In this document: positions 42,577 through 51,336 of the stretch, in pieces | Numbering within the stretch: the first letter of the stretch is position 1 | Layout of the letters: each line of letters begins with the position of its first letter | Assembly (NCBI RefSeq): GCF_014596525.1 | Contig: NZ_MSJP01000043.1 | Location: 1-64,000, forward strand | Reading direction: 5' to 3' | Length of the DNA: 64,000 bases | Source: Streptomyces sp. CBMA291 | GTDB taxonomy: Bacteria; Actinomycetota; Actinomycetes; Streptomycetales; Streptomycetaceae | Notes under the pieces: generated by a model | What the model saw: the letters and a program-made list of their open reading frames with translations, nothing else | Told to the model about the DNA's origin: nothing | The model's database searches: none | Made by a program: the position numbers and the translations under genes

Positions 42577-43179
42577 ATGAGCCTTAGCCGTGCCCCTCGA
42601 CGCACCCTGCTCGCCGTCGGAGTGCTGACCGCCGCCCTCGCGCTCTCGGCCTGCGGCGGCGACAACGGCAAGTCCGGCGGCGGTGGCAACACCAACTTCG
42701 TGACCAACACGGGCGGCATCTCCACCGCCGCCAAGGGCGAACGCGCCTCCACCGGGAAGCTCGCGGGCGAGACCCTCGAAGGCAAGCAGCTCGACGTCGC
42801 CGACCTCAAGGGCAAAGTCGTCGTCCTCAACGCCTGGGGCTCCTGGTGCAGCCCCTGCCGCGCCGAGGCACCGCACTTCGCCAAGGTCTCCAAGGAGCTG
42901 AAGAGCCAGGGCGTCGAGTTCGTCGGACTCAACACCCGCGACCCCAACAAGCAGCCCGCCCTCGCCTTCGAGGAGGACTACGGGATCTCGTACCCCAGCC
43001 TCTACGACCCGCAGGGCAAGCTCATCCTCTTCGGCTTCCCCAAGGGCACCCTCAGCCTCCAGGGCATCCCCTCCACCGTCGTCCTCGACAAGGAGGGCAA
43101 GATCGCCGCCCGCTCCCTCATGGCGCTCGACGAGCAGAAGCTCCGCTCGATGATCGAGCCCCTCCTCAAGGAGAAGTGA
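42577..43179 (+). CDS. resA: Thioredoxin-like lipoprotein ResA/TlpA
   Basis: A 200-residue membrane-anchored thiol reductase of the cytochrome c maturation pathway. It has a signal peptide with lipobox ALSACGG (Cys near residue 26), a Gly-rich linker and a thioredoxin fold with WCSPC in NAWGSWCSPCRAEAPHF near 87-103. It reduces apocytochrome c heme-binding cysteines, receiving electrons from CcdA. It is the first gene of the System II operon and the next gene starts four bases after its stop. Confidence 0.94.
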   Translation: MSLSRAPRRTLLAVGVLTAALALSACGGDNGKSGGGGNTNFVTNTGGISTAAKGERASTGKLAGETLEGKQLDVADLKGKVVVLNAWGSWCSPCRAEAPHFAKVSKELKSQGVEFVGLNTRDPNKQPALAFEEDYGISYPSLYDPQGKLILFGFPKGTLSLQGIPSTVVLDKEGKIAARSLMALDEQKLRSMIEPLLKEK

Positions 43180-43183
43180 GCCG

Positions 43184-43921
43184 GTGAACGAGACGGTCAC
43201 CAGCGGAGCCCTGCTGCTCGCCCTGCCCATCGCCGTCCTCGGCGGGCTGGTCTCCTTCTTCTCGCCCTGCGTCCTGCCGCTCGTCCCCGGCTACCTCTCG
43301 TACGTGACTGGGGTCACCGGCTCGGACCTCGCCGAGAAGCGCCGCGGCCGGATGACCGCGGGTGCCGTCCTCTTCGTCCTCGGCTTCACCGCCGTCTTCG
43401 TCTCCGGCGGCGCGCTCTTCGGCTACTTCGGTTCCACCCTCCAGGAGTACCGGGAGACGCTCACCACGATCCTCGGCGTGCTCATGATCCTCATGGGCGT
43501 GTTCTTCATGGGTCTGATGCCCTGGTTCACCCAGCGGGAGTTCCGCGTCCACAAGAAGCCCGTCGCCGGTCTGATCGGCGCGCCCCTGCTGGGCGCGCTC
43601 TTCGGCATCGGCTGGACCCCGTGCATCGGCCCGACCCTCGCCTCGGTCAACGCGCTCGCCCTCGAACAGGCCAGCGCGGGCCGCGGGGCGCTCCTCGCCT
43701 TCGCGTACTGCCTCGGGCTCGGCGTGCCGTTCGTGCTCGCCGCGCTCGCCTTCCGCAAGGCCCTGGGTGCGTTCGGCTGGGTGAAGAAGCACTATGTATG
43801 GGTGATGAGGATCGGCGGCGGCATGATGCTCGTCACCGGCGTCCTGCTCCTCACCGGCGCGTGGGACAGCATGGTCGCCACGATGCAGGGCTGGTCCAGC
43901 GGTTTCACGGTGGGGATCTGA
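43184..43921 (+). CDS. ccdA: Cytochrome c biogenesis protein CcdA
   Basis: A 245-residue membrane protein with six predicted segments that passes electrons from cytoplasmic thioredoxin across the membrane to ResA. The conserved cysteines are in FFSPCVLPLVPGYLSYV near residue 29 and GIGWTPCIGPTLASV near residue 146. It starts with GTG just after resA and is followed eight bases after its stop by resB. Confidence 0.95.
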   Translation: MNETVTSGALLLALPIAVLGGLVSFFSPCVLPLVPGYLSYVTGVTGSDLAEKRRGRMTAGAVLFVLGFTAVFVSGGALFGYFGSTLQEYRETLTTILGVLMILMGVFFMGLMPWFTQREFRVHKKPVAGLIGAPLLGALFGIGWTPCIGPTLASVNALALEQASAGRGALLAFAYCLGLGVPFVLAALAFRKALGAFGWVKKHYVWVMRIGGGMMLVTGVLLLTGAWDSMVATMQGWSSGFTVGI

Positions 43922-43929
43922 CGTTCCGA

Positions 43930-45756
43930 ATGAGCACGACCGACACTTCCGACACGACGGAACGGCAGGAGAGCCTCGGCGAAGCCGGAGCGCACCTGTC
44001 CACCGCCCCCGCCGACGACCGGGCCGAGACCGCCATCGGCGGCCCCGCCCTCGGGATCATCGGCTGGTGCCGCTGGTTCTGGCGGAAGCTGACCTCCATG
44101 CAGGTCGCCCTGATCCTGCTGTTCCTGCTCTCCCTGGGCGCCGTCCCGGGCTCCCTCATCCCGCAGACCAGCGCGGACGAGATGAAGGTCCAGGCCTTCA
44201 AGGACGCCCACCGGACGCTGACGCCGCTCTACGAGAAGCTCCAGCTCTTCGACGTCTACAGCTCGGTGTGGTTCTCCGCGATCTACATCCTGCTGTTCGT
44301 CTCCGTCATCGGCTGCATCGTGCCCCGCACGCTCCAGTTCGTCGGCCAGCTCCGCAGCCGTCCGCCGGGCGCCCCCCGGCGCCTCGACCGGCTCCCCGCG
44401 TACGCCACCTGGCGGACCGAGGCCGAGCCCGAGCAGGTCAGGGCCGCCGCGCTCGACCTCCTCAAGCGGCGCCGCTTCCGCGCCCACCCGGCGGGCGACG
44501 CGGTCGCCGCCGAGAAGGGCTATCTGCGCGAGGCGGGGAACCTGGTCTTCCACATCGCCCTGATCGTGATGCTCGTCGCCTTCGCCTGGGGCCAGCTCTT
44601 CAAGTCCGAGGGCGGCAAGCTGATCGTCGAGGGCGACGGCTTCTCCAACACGCTCACCCAGTACGACGACTTCAAGTCGGGCTCCCAGTTCGGCATCGAC
44701 GACCTGTCGCCGTTCAGCTTCACGCTCGACCGCTTCGACGGCACGTACGAGAAGAGCGGCCCCCAGCGCGGCACCCCCCGCACCTTCGAGGCGTCCGTCC
44801 GCTACACCGAGGGCGGCGCCGACAAGAAGGCCGTCATCCGGGTCAACGAACCGCTCATGGTCGGCGACTCCAAGGTCTATCTGATCGCCCACGGCTACGC
44901 GCCGGTCGTCACCGTCAAGGACGGGCGCGGCAAGGCCGTCTACCACGGCGCCGTGCCGCTGCTGCCGATCGACAACAACATCACGTCCACCGGCGCCATC
45001 AAGGTGATGGACGGCTACCGGGACAAGAACGGCAAGCGGGAGCAGCTCGGCTTCCAGGCGTTCTTCGTGCCGACCTTCGCGGGCGCGGGCAAGGGAACGA
45101 TGTTCTCGCAGTTCCCCGCCCTGGACTTCCCCGTCATGGCGCTCACCGGCTACCACGGCGACCTGCGGGTCGACTCCGGGCTGCCGCAGAACGTGTACCA
45201 GCTCGACAAGTCCAAGATGAAGCAGTTCACGGACGCGTCCGGCAACAACCTCGCCCGGCGGCTGCTGCCCGGCGAGACCATGACGCTCCCCGACGGAGGG
45301 GGCTCCATCACCTTCGAGAAGGACGTGAAGGAGTGGGCCAGCTTCCAGATCTCGCAGCAGCCCGGCAACGGGCTCGCCCTCACGGGCGCGATCGCCGCGA
45401 TCGCGGGTCTCTCCGGTTCGCTCTTCATCCAGCGCCGCCGGGTCTGGGTCCGGGCCGTCCGCGGTGACGACGGTGTGACCGTCGTCGAGATCGCGGGTCT
45501 CGGACGCAGCGAGTCCGCGAGGCTTCCCGAGGAGCTGGGCGATCTCGCGCTCGCGCTCACGACGGACGCACCCCCCGCCCCCGAGGCCGTACCGGAACCG
45601 GAGGCGTCCCCCACCCCGGGCGCCGCGCCGGAGCCGGACGCGCCCCGCACCCCCGGCGCCGACACCGCCGTCGGGGAAGAAGCCGCAGGTGCCGCACCGG
45701 AACCCGCGGAAGAACCCGCAGAAGCACCTGCCCCTTCTGGAGAGGCCGACAAGTGA
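43930..45756 (+). CDS. resB: Cytochrome c biogenesis protein ResB
   Basis: A 608-residue membrane protein that together with CcsB forms the System II heme delivery and ligation machine. It has three membrane segments in the first half (near 60, 110, 205), a long extracytoplasmic domain and a last segment near residue 490; the C-terminal tail after about 545 is Pro/Glu-rich and low in complexity. ATG 43930 is chosen since the upstream frame enters ccdA. The stop codon overlaps the ccsB start (GTGA). Confidence 0.92.
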   Translation: MSTTDTSDTTERQESLGEAGAHLSTAPADDRAETAIGGPALGIIGWCRWFWRKLTSMQVALILLFLLSLGAVPGSLIPQTSADEMKVQAFKDAHRTLTPLYEKLQLFDVYSSVWFSAIYILLFVSVIGCIVPRTLQFVGQLRSRPPGAPRRLDRLPAYATWRTEAEPEQVRAAALDLLKRRRFRAHPAGDAVAAEKGYLREAGNLVFHIALIVMLVAFAWGQLFKSEGGKLIVEGDGFSNTLTQYDDFKSGSQFGIDDLSPFSFTLDRFDGTYEKSGPQRGTPRTFEASVRYTEGGADKKAVIRVNEPLMVGDSKVYLIAHGYAPVVTVKDGRGKAVYHGAVPLLPIDNNITSTGAIKVMDGYRDKNGKREQLGFQAFFVPTFAGAGKGTMFSQFPALDFPVMALTGYHGDLRVDSGLPQNVYQLDKSKMKQFTDASGNNLARRLLPGETMTLPDGGGSITFEKDVKEWASFQISQQPGNGLALTGAIAAIAGLSGSLFIQRRRVWVRAVRGDDGVTVVEIAGLGRSESARLPEELGDLALALTTDAPPAPEAVPEPEASPTPGAAPEPDAPRTPGADTAVGEEAAGAAPEPAEEPAEAPAPSGEADK

Positions 45757-46838
45757 TCCTCGCCGCCACGACCAACGAGAGCCTGGCGCAGGTGAGCGAC
45801 TTGCTCATCTACTCCTCGATGGCCGTCTACACCCTGGCTTTCTTCGCCCACATCGCCGAGTGGGTGCTGGGCAGCCGCAGCAAGGTCGGCCGCACCGCCG
45901 CCGCCCTCACCCCGCGCGCTGCGGCCCCCGCCACCGCCGCCGTGTCCGTCCAGGTCAAGCGAGGCGGCGGGACCGCCGTGCTCGACAAGCCGAAGGTCGT
46001 CACCCGGTCCGCCGCCGGCACCCGGGACGTCCCGGACGGCCCCGGCGCGGCGGGCGGCACCGTCAAGGGCGACCTGTACGGCCGGATCGCCATCTCGCTG
46101 ACCGCCCTCGCCTTCCTGATCGAGGCGGCGGGCGTGACCAGCCGGGCGTTCTCGGTGCAGCGGGCCCCCTGGGGCAACATGTACGAGTTCTCCACCACCT
46201 TCTCCACGGTGGCGGTCGGCGCGTACCTCGGCTTCCTCGTCGCGAAGAAGAACGTGCGCTGGATCGGCCTCCCGCTGGTCACCACCGTCCTGCTCGACCT
46301 GGGCATGGCCACCACCTGGCTGAAGACCCCCAGCGACCAGCTGGTCCCGGCGCTCGACTCGTACTGGCTCTGGATCCACGTCTCCACCGCGATCTTCTGC
46401 GGTGCGGTCTTCTACATCGGCGCCGTCGCCTGTCTGCTGTACCTGTTCCGCGACTCGTACGAGAACAAGATCGCGACCGGCGGGAACCCCGGCGCCTTCG
46501 CCCGCTCGGTGATGGAGCGGCTGCCCTCGGCCGCCTCGCTCGACAAGTTCTCCTACCGGGTCAACGCGGCCGTCTTCCCGCTCTGGACGTTCACGATCAT
46601 CGCGGGCGCGATCTGGGCCGGTGACGCGTGGGGCCGCTACTGGGGCTGGGACGCCAAGGAAGTCTGGTCCTTCATCACCTGGGTCGGCTACGCCGCCTAT
46701 CTGCACGCGCGGGCCACGGCGGGCTGGAAGGGCCGCAAGGCCGCGTACATCGCGCTCATCGCCTTCGCGTGCTTCCTGTTCAACTACTACGGCGTCAACA
46801 TCTTCGTGAGCAGCAAGCACTCCTACGCCGGAGTCTGA
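45753..46838 (+). CDS. ccsB: Cytochrome c biogenesis protein CcsB/ResC
   Basis: A 361-residue membrane protein with about eight segments. It carries the tryptophan-rich heme-binding WWD motif (WGWDAKEVWSFITWVGYAAYLH, first 20 residues near 297) and histidines for heme in the flanking segments. With ResB it exports heme and ligates it to apocytochrome c. GTG 45753 overlaps resB by four bases. A terminator follows. Confidence 0.94.
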   Translation: MILAATTNESLAQVSDLLIYSSMAVYTLAFFAHIAEWVLGSRSKVGRTAAALTPRAAAPATAAVSVQVKRGGGTAVLDKPKVVTRSAAGTRDVPDGPGAAGGTVKGDLYGRIAISLTALAFLIEAAGVTSRAFSVQRAPWGNMYEFSTTFSTVAVGAYLGFLVAKKNVRWIGLPLVTTVLLDLGMATTWLKTPSDQLVPALDSYWLWIHVSTAIFCGAVFYIGAVACLLYLFRDSYENKIATGGNPGAFARSVMERLPSAASLDKFSYRVNAAVFPLWTFTIIAGAIWAGDAWGRYWGWDAKEVWSFITWVGYAAYLHARATAGWKGRKAAYIALIAFACFLFNYYGVNIFVSSKHSYAGV

Positions 46839-46857
46839 TCCCGCGACCGCCGGAACC

Positions 46858-46888
46858 CCGGCCCCCGGCCCACACGGCCGGGGGCCGG
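46858..46888. terminator. Terminator after ccsB
   Basis: CCGGCCCCCGGCC (46858-46870) and GGCCGGGGGCCGG (46876-46888) form a perfect 13-bp stem with a five-base loop between convergent genes. Confidence 0.88.
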
Positions 46889-46915
46889 AGTCGTCTCCGG
46901 CCCCCTCGCCCCGTC

Positions 46916-48466
46916 TCACCCCCGCTTCGGCGGCAGGCAGGTCCCCGTCGGCGGCTTCCCCTCCGGCCAGGCCATCTGCACGAAGCGCTGACTGCCGTCC
47001 TGGGCCAGCTCCACGATCGGGACCGCCTTGTTGTACGGGTTGCCGTAGTTGTCCAGGCAGATCCAGCCGCTCGCCCCCTGCACCCGCAGCGAGCCCTTGA
47101 CCTGCGGCCACTGATTGCCGACGTCCTCCTTCGCGGGGAAGGCGGAGCCGTCCGGGGTGGCCTGGCGGATCGCGTGCACCGCCGTCGCCATGGCGTCGTA
47201 CGCGATGATCGCCTGCCCGTCCGCGAGCGCCACGGGCCGCTCCTTCGGCGCCGACTTCGCGATGTCCCGGACGAAGTCCTCGTAGGCCCGGACCGAACCG
47301 CCCGTCGCCGGGACCTTCCGGCCCGGTCCCGGCCGCCACGCGTCCGGGTGGGCGAGGGCCGCGTACCGCACCGTCACCTTGTTCTTCAGGGCCTTGCGGT
47401 CGAGCTTGCGGTCCGCGCCCAGGTACGAGCCCTCGTCCCCGGTGAGGATCGTGAAGGCGCGGTCCACGCAGCCCCGGGCGCCGAGCGCGTTGATGAACTG
47501 GCGCAGCTGGGTGTGGCGCCCGGCGAAGAACACGGTGTCGGCGGAGGTGTCGCAGAGCAGCAGGGTGATGTTGCGGAAGGTGTTGGCGGTGGTGCCTTCC
47601 TGGGTGGAGTCGGAGGGGTCGGAGGTGAACTGCTGGGGTTCGAGCGGCGCGTTCTTCAGGGAGGCGTCGAAGGCCGACTTCAGGGTGTCGATGTAGTGGT
47701 CGCCGGTCCGGTCGTCCTGGACGAGGATCGCCTTGGCGGAGTCGACCCGGCCGAAGTGCGCGAGGGCCTTCGCCTCGTCGCTGTTGGTGGGGGAGACCCG
47801 GGCGAGCCCGGGGAAGGGCTTGCCGCCGGGGCCGTTGGCGATGTCGTCGGCGGTGATGGTGGTGCCGACGACCGCGATCCGCGCCTGGGTGAGGACGGTC
47901 ACCGCCTCCCGCATCTCCGTGGAGGAGGTGGCGATGCCGGACACGGCCCGCAGCCGCTGGGGCCCGTCGGCGAGCGCGAGGAGCCGGTCGACGGCGGTGC
48001 GCCAGTAGGCGTTGCCCCGGCCGGTGTTGGCGAGCACCAGGCGGATGGTGGGCCGCTGCCCGTTGGACTCCCGGTTGGCCCGGAGCTGGTAGGCGTACGC
48101 CCCCTGCACCTCGTGCAGCACCTTGGTCCGCATGCCGGTGTCGGTGGAGGTCAGCGGCAGCATGACGGCGACGGTGACGTACTCGCCGGAGGCCAGCGTG
48201 GCGTTCTCCGCGCGGATCGCCCCGGCGACGTCCCGCAGTTCGGGCACGCCGAAGTCGTGGCCGTCGCCGTTGACGCCGACGCACTCGGAGCTGCCGACCG
48301 GGCGGTCCACCCCGGCGGCGCAGGAACGGTCCTCCGGGGTGGTCAGCCGGAGGATGCCGTACGCGCCGAAGCCGAGGACGACACAGGCGGAGACGAAGAG
48401 GGCGACGAGTTTCTGACGTGGGGTGCGGACACGGCGGCGGAGGGGATCGAGCGGGCGGTGGGGCAT
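46916..48466 (-). CDS. Membrane-anchored substrate-binding protein (type I periplasmic fold)
   Basis: A 516-residue protein. Residues 1-19 are basic, 20-39 form one membrane segment (KLVALFVSACVVLGFGAYGI) and the rest is outside: a Cys-bearing leader region, then a type I periplasmic-binding fold of the branched-chain amino acid / Leu-Ile-Val type, seen in VTVAVMLPLTSTDTGMR, GTTITADDIANGPGG and RVSPTNSDEAKALAHFGR. There is no lipobox and no permease or ABC ATPase nearby. It follows the NTPase gene by four bases, so the two are an operon. ATG 48466 places the basic region and anchor at the N-terminus. Confidence 0.82.
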   Translation of the reverse strand: MPHRPLDPLRRRVRTPRQKLVALFVSACVVLGFGAYGILRLTTPEDRSCAAGVDRPVGSSECVGVNGDGHDFGVPELRDVAGAIRAENATLASGEYVTVAVMLPLTSTDTGMRTKVLHEVQGAYAYQLRANRESNGQRPTIRLVLANTGRGNAYWRTAVDRLLALADGPQRLRAVSGIATSSTEMREAVTVLTQARIAVVGTTITADDIANGPGGKPFPGLARVSPTNSDEAKALAHFGRVDSAKAILVQDDRTGDHYIDTLKSAFDASLKNAPLEPQQFTSDPSDSTQEGTTANTFRNITLLLCDTSADTVFFAGRHTQLRQFINALGARGCVDRAFTILTGDEGSYLGADRKLDRKALKNKVTVRYAALAHPDAWRPGPGRKVPATGGSVRAYEDFVRDIAKSAPKERPVALADGQAIIAYDAMATAVHAIRQATPDGSAFPAKEDVGNQWPQVKGSLRVQGASGWICLDNYGNPYNKAVPIVELAQDGSQRFVQMAWPEGKPPTGTCLPPKRG

Positions 48467-48470
48467 GGCG

Positions 48471-50531
48471 TCAGACTCCGTCCTCACGGCCGGGCGGCAG
48501 CGACGGCTCCCGCCAGGCACGGATGTCACGCGGCCAGTGGGTGGCCGCGTCCCAGAGCGAACCGCTGCCCGTCAGATGACGGCCGGAAAGCCGCCGCAGT
48601 TCGTGCGCGAGCCGGTCGGCCACCTCCTCGTCGGGCAGCGCCAGCGGATCGGTGAGCAGCCATACGGCGTGCAGCAGACGCCGTACGGCGAGGTGCAGTT
48701 CGGCGGTGTCGGCGTCGAGCCCCGGCGGCAGCGGGACCGGCGCCCCCTGGCCGAGGGCGACCGCACGGCGCGGATCGGGCTCGGTCACGGTCCGCTCGCG
48801 CGGATGCGGCGCCGAGCCGATGAACCTCAGCCGCCCCAGCCAGTCGAGGACGTCCGGCCCGGGAAAGGTCTCCCGCAGATGCGCGACGGCCTCGTCGGTG
48901 TGCCCGAGCGCCAGATCGTGGTGGAGCCGGTACGGGCCGGGCTCGGGCCCGTAGTGCCGGCGCAGGGTCTCGTGGACCGCGAGCCAGGCGCTGTACCGGG
49001 GGTGGTCCTCGTCCTCGAAGCGGAGCCGGTGCAGCAGCAGGGCGCGCAGCAGCGGATCGGCGACGAAGTGCCGGGGGCTCTCGGTCCACTCCTCCGCGCG
49101 CAGCAGGTCGCGCACCCGCAGCGCCACGTCCCCGTCGAGGGACTCGCCCTGGAGCCGGGCACGGGCCAGCATCCGAGCGGACTCCTCGTCGTGGGCGGCG
49201 GCGAGCACGGCGTAGGGACCCGGGCGGAGGACCGGCAGCAGCTCGGCGAGGAGGGCGGGGGCGACCGGCACCGGCGCGGTGTCCTCGCGCAGCTCCACCG
49301 TCAGGTCGAGCAGCCGCCCCGGGGTGAGCCGGGCCCGCAGCCGGGGCTCGACCTCGCCCGCCGCCCGGCCGAGGAGCGCCACGCCGAGGGGCCGGCCGCC
49401 GGTCAGCCGGTGGACGGCGCGGGCCAGCTCGGCGGGGGCGCGGCCCGCCGGGTCGTACCGGTCGAAGACGGCCCGGGTCTGCGCGGGGGAGAGCGGGGTC
49501 AGCTCGACGGCGAGGATGCCGGAACCGACGCTGGAGCCGCGCGGGCAGGGCGCCCGGTGCGCGGTCTCCGGCAGCCGGGTGCGGGTGGCCTGCCGCAGCC
49601 CCTCGTGGTCCCGGATCCGGGAGGCGGCCAGGACGACGATGCGGTCCCTGCGGCCCTCGGCGCGGGCCCGCAGGACCGGCTCGACGAGCCGTCGGCCGAG
49701 GGGTTCGTGGGCGTTGTCGAGGAGGAGCAGCGGGCGGCCGACGCGGGAGCCGCGCCGGAAGCCGGTGTAGGCCCTCAGCAGGTCCTCGGTGAGCGCGCCG
49801 ACGAGGAAGTCCTCGGCCTCGCGGCGGCGCCTGCCGTCCAGCTCGAAGTCGATCGCGAGCTGCCGCAGCCCGGCCTCGCCCCGGCCGCCCGCGTTGCGGT
49901 AGCCGCCGTACCAGGCCTCGGCGGAGCGCTGGAGGCGTCCGAAGACCTCTTCGAGGACGGTCTCCACGGTCGCCTCGGCCAGCAGCCCGGCGATCGGCAC
50001 GGTGGCCTCGGCGAAGGTGGCGGCGAGCTTGGCGAGGACCTTGCCGACCCAGTTGGCGGCGGCGCCCCGGGTCGCGTCGACGGTCGCGAGGAGCGGTCCG
50101 AGCCGCAGCAGATCGCGCCGGGCCCGCTCGTCGTCCTCCCGTGACCAGGCGAGGGAGGCGACGGCGACCAGCCCGAGGGAGAGCCGGGGGAACCGTACGG
50201 GCGAGGCCCCCGGCACCTTCGGCGACAGCTGGACGGCCAGCTCGGCGAGGGCTCCGGTGACCGGGGTCCAGCCGGGGCCGTGGTCGGCGGGCGGCTCGAT
50301 GCGGGCGCAGTCGACGAGGGCGAGCGGGGTGTGGCCCTTGTAGCGGTTGCGGACCTCCTTGAGCAGGGCCGTCTTTCCGGTGCCGCGCCCGCCGGTGAAG
50401 ACGGTGACCGGCGGGTCGTCGCCGTGCTCGAACGGCACCTTGCCCGCGCCGTCGCGGGTGAGCCCGCTGAGCCGGGCCACCAGACCGGCGTCCTCCAGGG
50501 CCGCCTCGCGGCCGTACAGCTCCCTGTCCAC
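48471..50531 (-). CDS. P-loop NTPase, STAND-like, paired with binding protein
   Basis: A 686-residue cytoplasmic ATPase. Walker A is GGRGTGKTALLKE at residues 47-59; Walker B is PLLLLDNAHEPLG near residue 270; a sensor-like stretch IVVLAASRIRDHEG follows near 300. The C-terminal half is helical and rich in Leu/Arg, without a recognised effector domain. The layout resembles STAND/NACHT-type signalling ATPases. It is the first gene of an operon with the binding protein. GTG 50531 has GGGGGTGA upstream. Possible role: cytoplasmic partner of the extracellular sensor (inference). Confidence 0.72.
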   Translation of the reverse strand: MDRELYGREAALEDAGLVARLSGLTRDGAGKVPFEHGDDPPVTVFTGGRGTGKTALLKEVRNRYKGHTPLALVDCARIEPPADHGPGWTPVTGALAELAVQLSPKVPGASPVRFPRLSLGLVAVASLAWSREDDERARRDLLRLGPLLATVDATRGAAANWVGKVLAKLAATFAEATVPIAGLLAEATVETVLEEVFGRLQRSAEAWYGGYRNAGGRGEAGLRQLAIDFELDGRRRREAEDFLVGALTEDLLRAYTGFRRGSRVGRPLLLLDNAHEPLGRRLVEPVLRARAEGRRDRIVVLAASRIRDHEGLRQATRTRLPETAHRAPCPRGSSVGSGILAVELTPLSPAQTRAVFDRYDPAGRAPAELARAVHRLTGGRPLGVALLGRAAGEVEPRLRARLTPGRLLDLTVELREDTAPVPVAPALLAELLPVLRPGPYAVLAAAHDEESARMLARARLQGESLDGDVALRVRDLLRAEEWTESPRHFVADPLLRALLLHRLRFEDEDHPRYSAWLAVHETLRRHYGPEPGPYRLHHDLALGHTDEAVAHLRETFPGPDVLDWLGRLRFIGSAPHPRERTVTEPDPRRAVALGQGAPVPLPPGLDADTAELHLAVRRLLHAVWLLTDPLALPDEEVADRLAHELRRLSGRHLTGSGSLWDAATHWPRDIRAWREPSLPPGREDGV

Positions 50532-50841
50532 GAACCGTCACCCCCGTCACAGTCAACTCCAGGATAGGGAGGGCGCGTTGGGAAAGGCGTCTTCTTTTCG
50601 TCTCTGCTTTCGAGTCGTTGCGGGGGTGTTGTGGGGCTGTGGCGGTGGGGGAGGTTTGGATCGGCCGCAGGCCGGCTCGGACGCCTGGGGCGCGGGGCCC
50701 TTGCGGCGGGCGGGCGTCGGGCCCGTACGACTCGCGGACGGTCTGGGCGTCGGGCCCGTACGACTCAAGGACGTCGCGCCCGTCGGGTCCGTACGTCGGG
50801 CGGGTGCCCGGCCCGTACGGCTCCCGAGGGGATCTCCCCGG
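50532..50841. other. Non-coding gap with degenerate repeats
   Basis: This 310-base gap has no supported gene. It should hold the promoter of the NTPase operon on the minus strand near 50540-50620. 50712-50825 contains a 22-base direct repeat with degenerate copies. It ends at the stop codon of the PLDc_N gene. Confidence 0.6.
50712..50825. repeat. 22-bp direct repeat with degenerate copies
   Basis: The same 22-base sequence, beginning GGGCGTCGGG and ending GTACGACTC, is found at 50712-50733 and 50745-50766, 33 bases apart. Two weaker copies centred on GTCCGTACG and CCCGTACGG follow near 50785-50820. Confidence 0.8.
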
Positions 50842-51246
50842 TCAGCTCTCCGGGTCCGCGTCCCGTTCGCGGCGCTTCAGCTCCTCCTCGCGGCGGCGCA
50901 GGTCGGACTCCCAGTCCTTGAGCGCGGACTCGTCCTTCGCGGGTTCTTCGGAGGGGGCGGCCGACGGTTCCGGCTTCGGCTCCTCGCGCAGGGACTTCAG
51001 GAACTCGGGGTTGTCGTCGGGGGCCACCCAGCCGCCCGAGGAGCCCCGGGCACGGGTGGCGCGGGGGCCGCGCTGTCTGCCCGCGGCGATCCAGCCGATC
51101 GCGCCGACGACGGAGAACAGCAGGATCACGATCGCCCAGACCGGCTTGGGGAGGTGCTTGACCTCGTCCTCCGGGGTGTTCAGGCAGTCGATGAAGGCGT
51201 AGATCATCAGCGCCAGCGGCAGGATGAACATCAGCGCCCTGAGCAT
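50842..51246 (-). CDS. PLDc_N domain membrane protein
   Basis: A 134-residue protein with two membrane segments in the first 60 residues (LRALMFILPLALMIYAFID and VWAIVILLFSVVGAIGWIA) that match the PLDc_N domain found at the start of cardiolipin synthases, but without the phospholipase D domain. The C-terminal half is charged and predicted coiled coil (LKDWESDLRRREEELKRRE). Function unknown. It is divergent from the menaquinone genes. Confidence 0.82.
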   Translation of the reverse strand: MLRALMFILPLALMIYAFIDCLNTPEDEVKHLPKPVWAIVILLFSVVGAIGWIAAGRQRGPRATRARGSSGGWVAPDDNPEFLKSLREEPKPEPSAAPSEEPAKDESALKDWESDLRRREEELKRRERDADPES

Positions 51247-51336
51247 GTGGAACGGCCCCCTGGAAGCGGTGGCGGGGGCGCGCTACGGCGGCCCCGGTGA
51301 CAGGTCAAGGGTAGCCGGTGACCGATACTTGCCCCT

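Noticed and set aside
45150..48284. A 1044-codon minus-strand frame across ccsB and the binding protein
   Set aside because: Overlaps two well-supported genes out of frame, with low-complexity translation.
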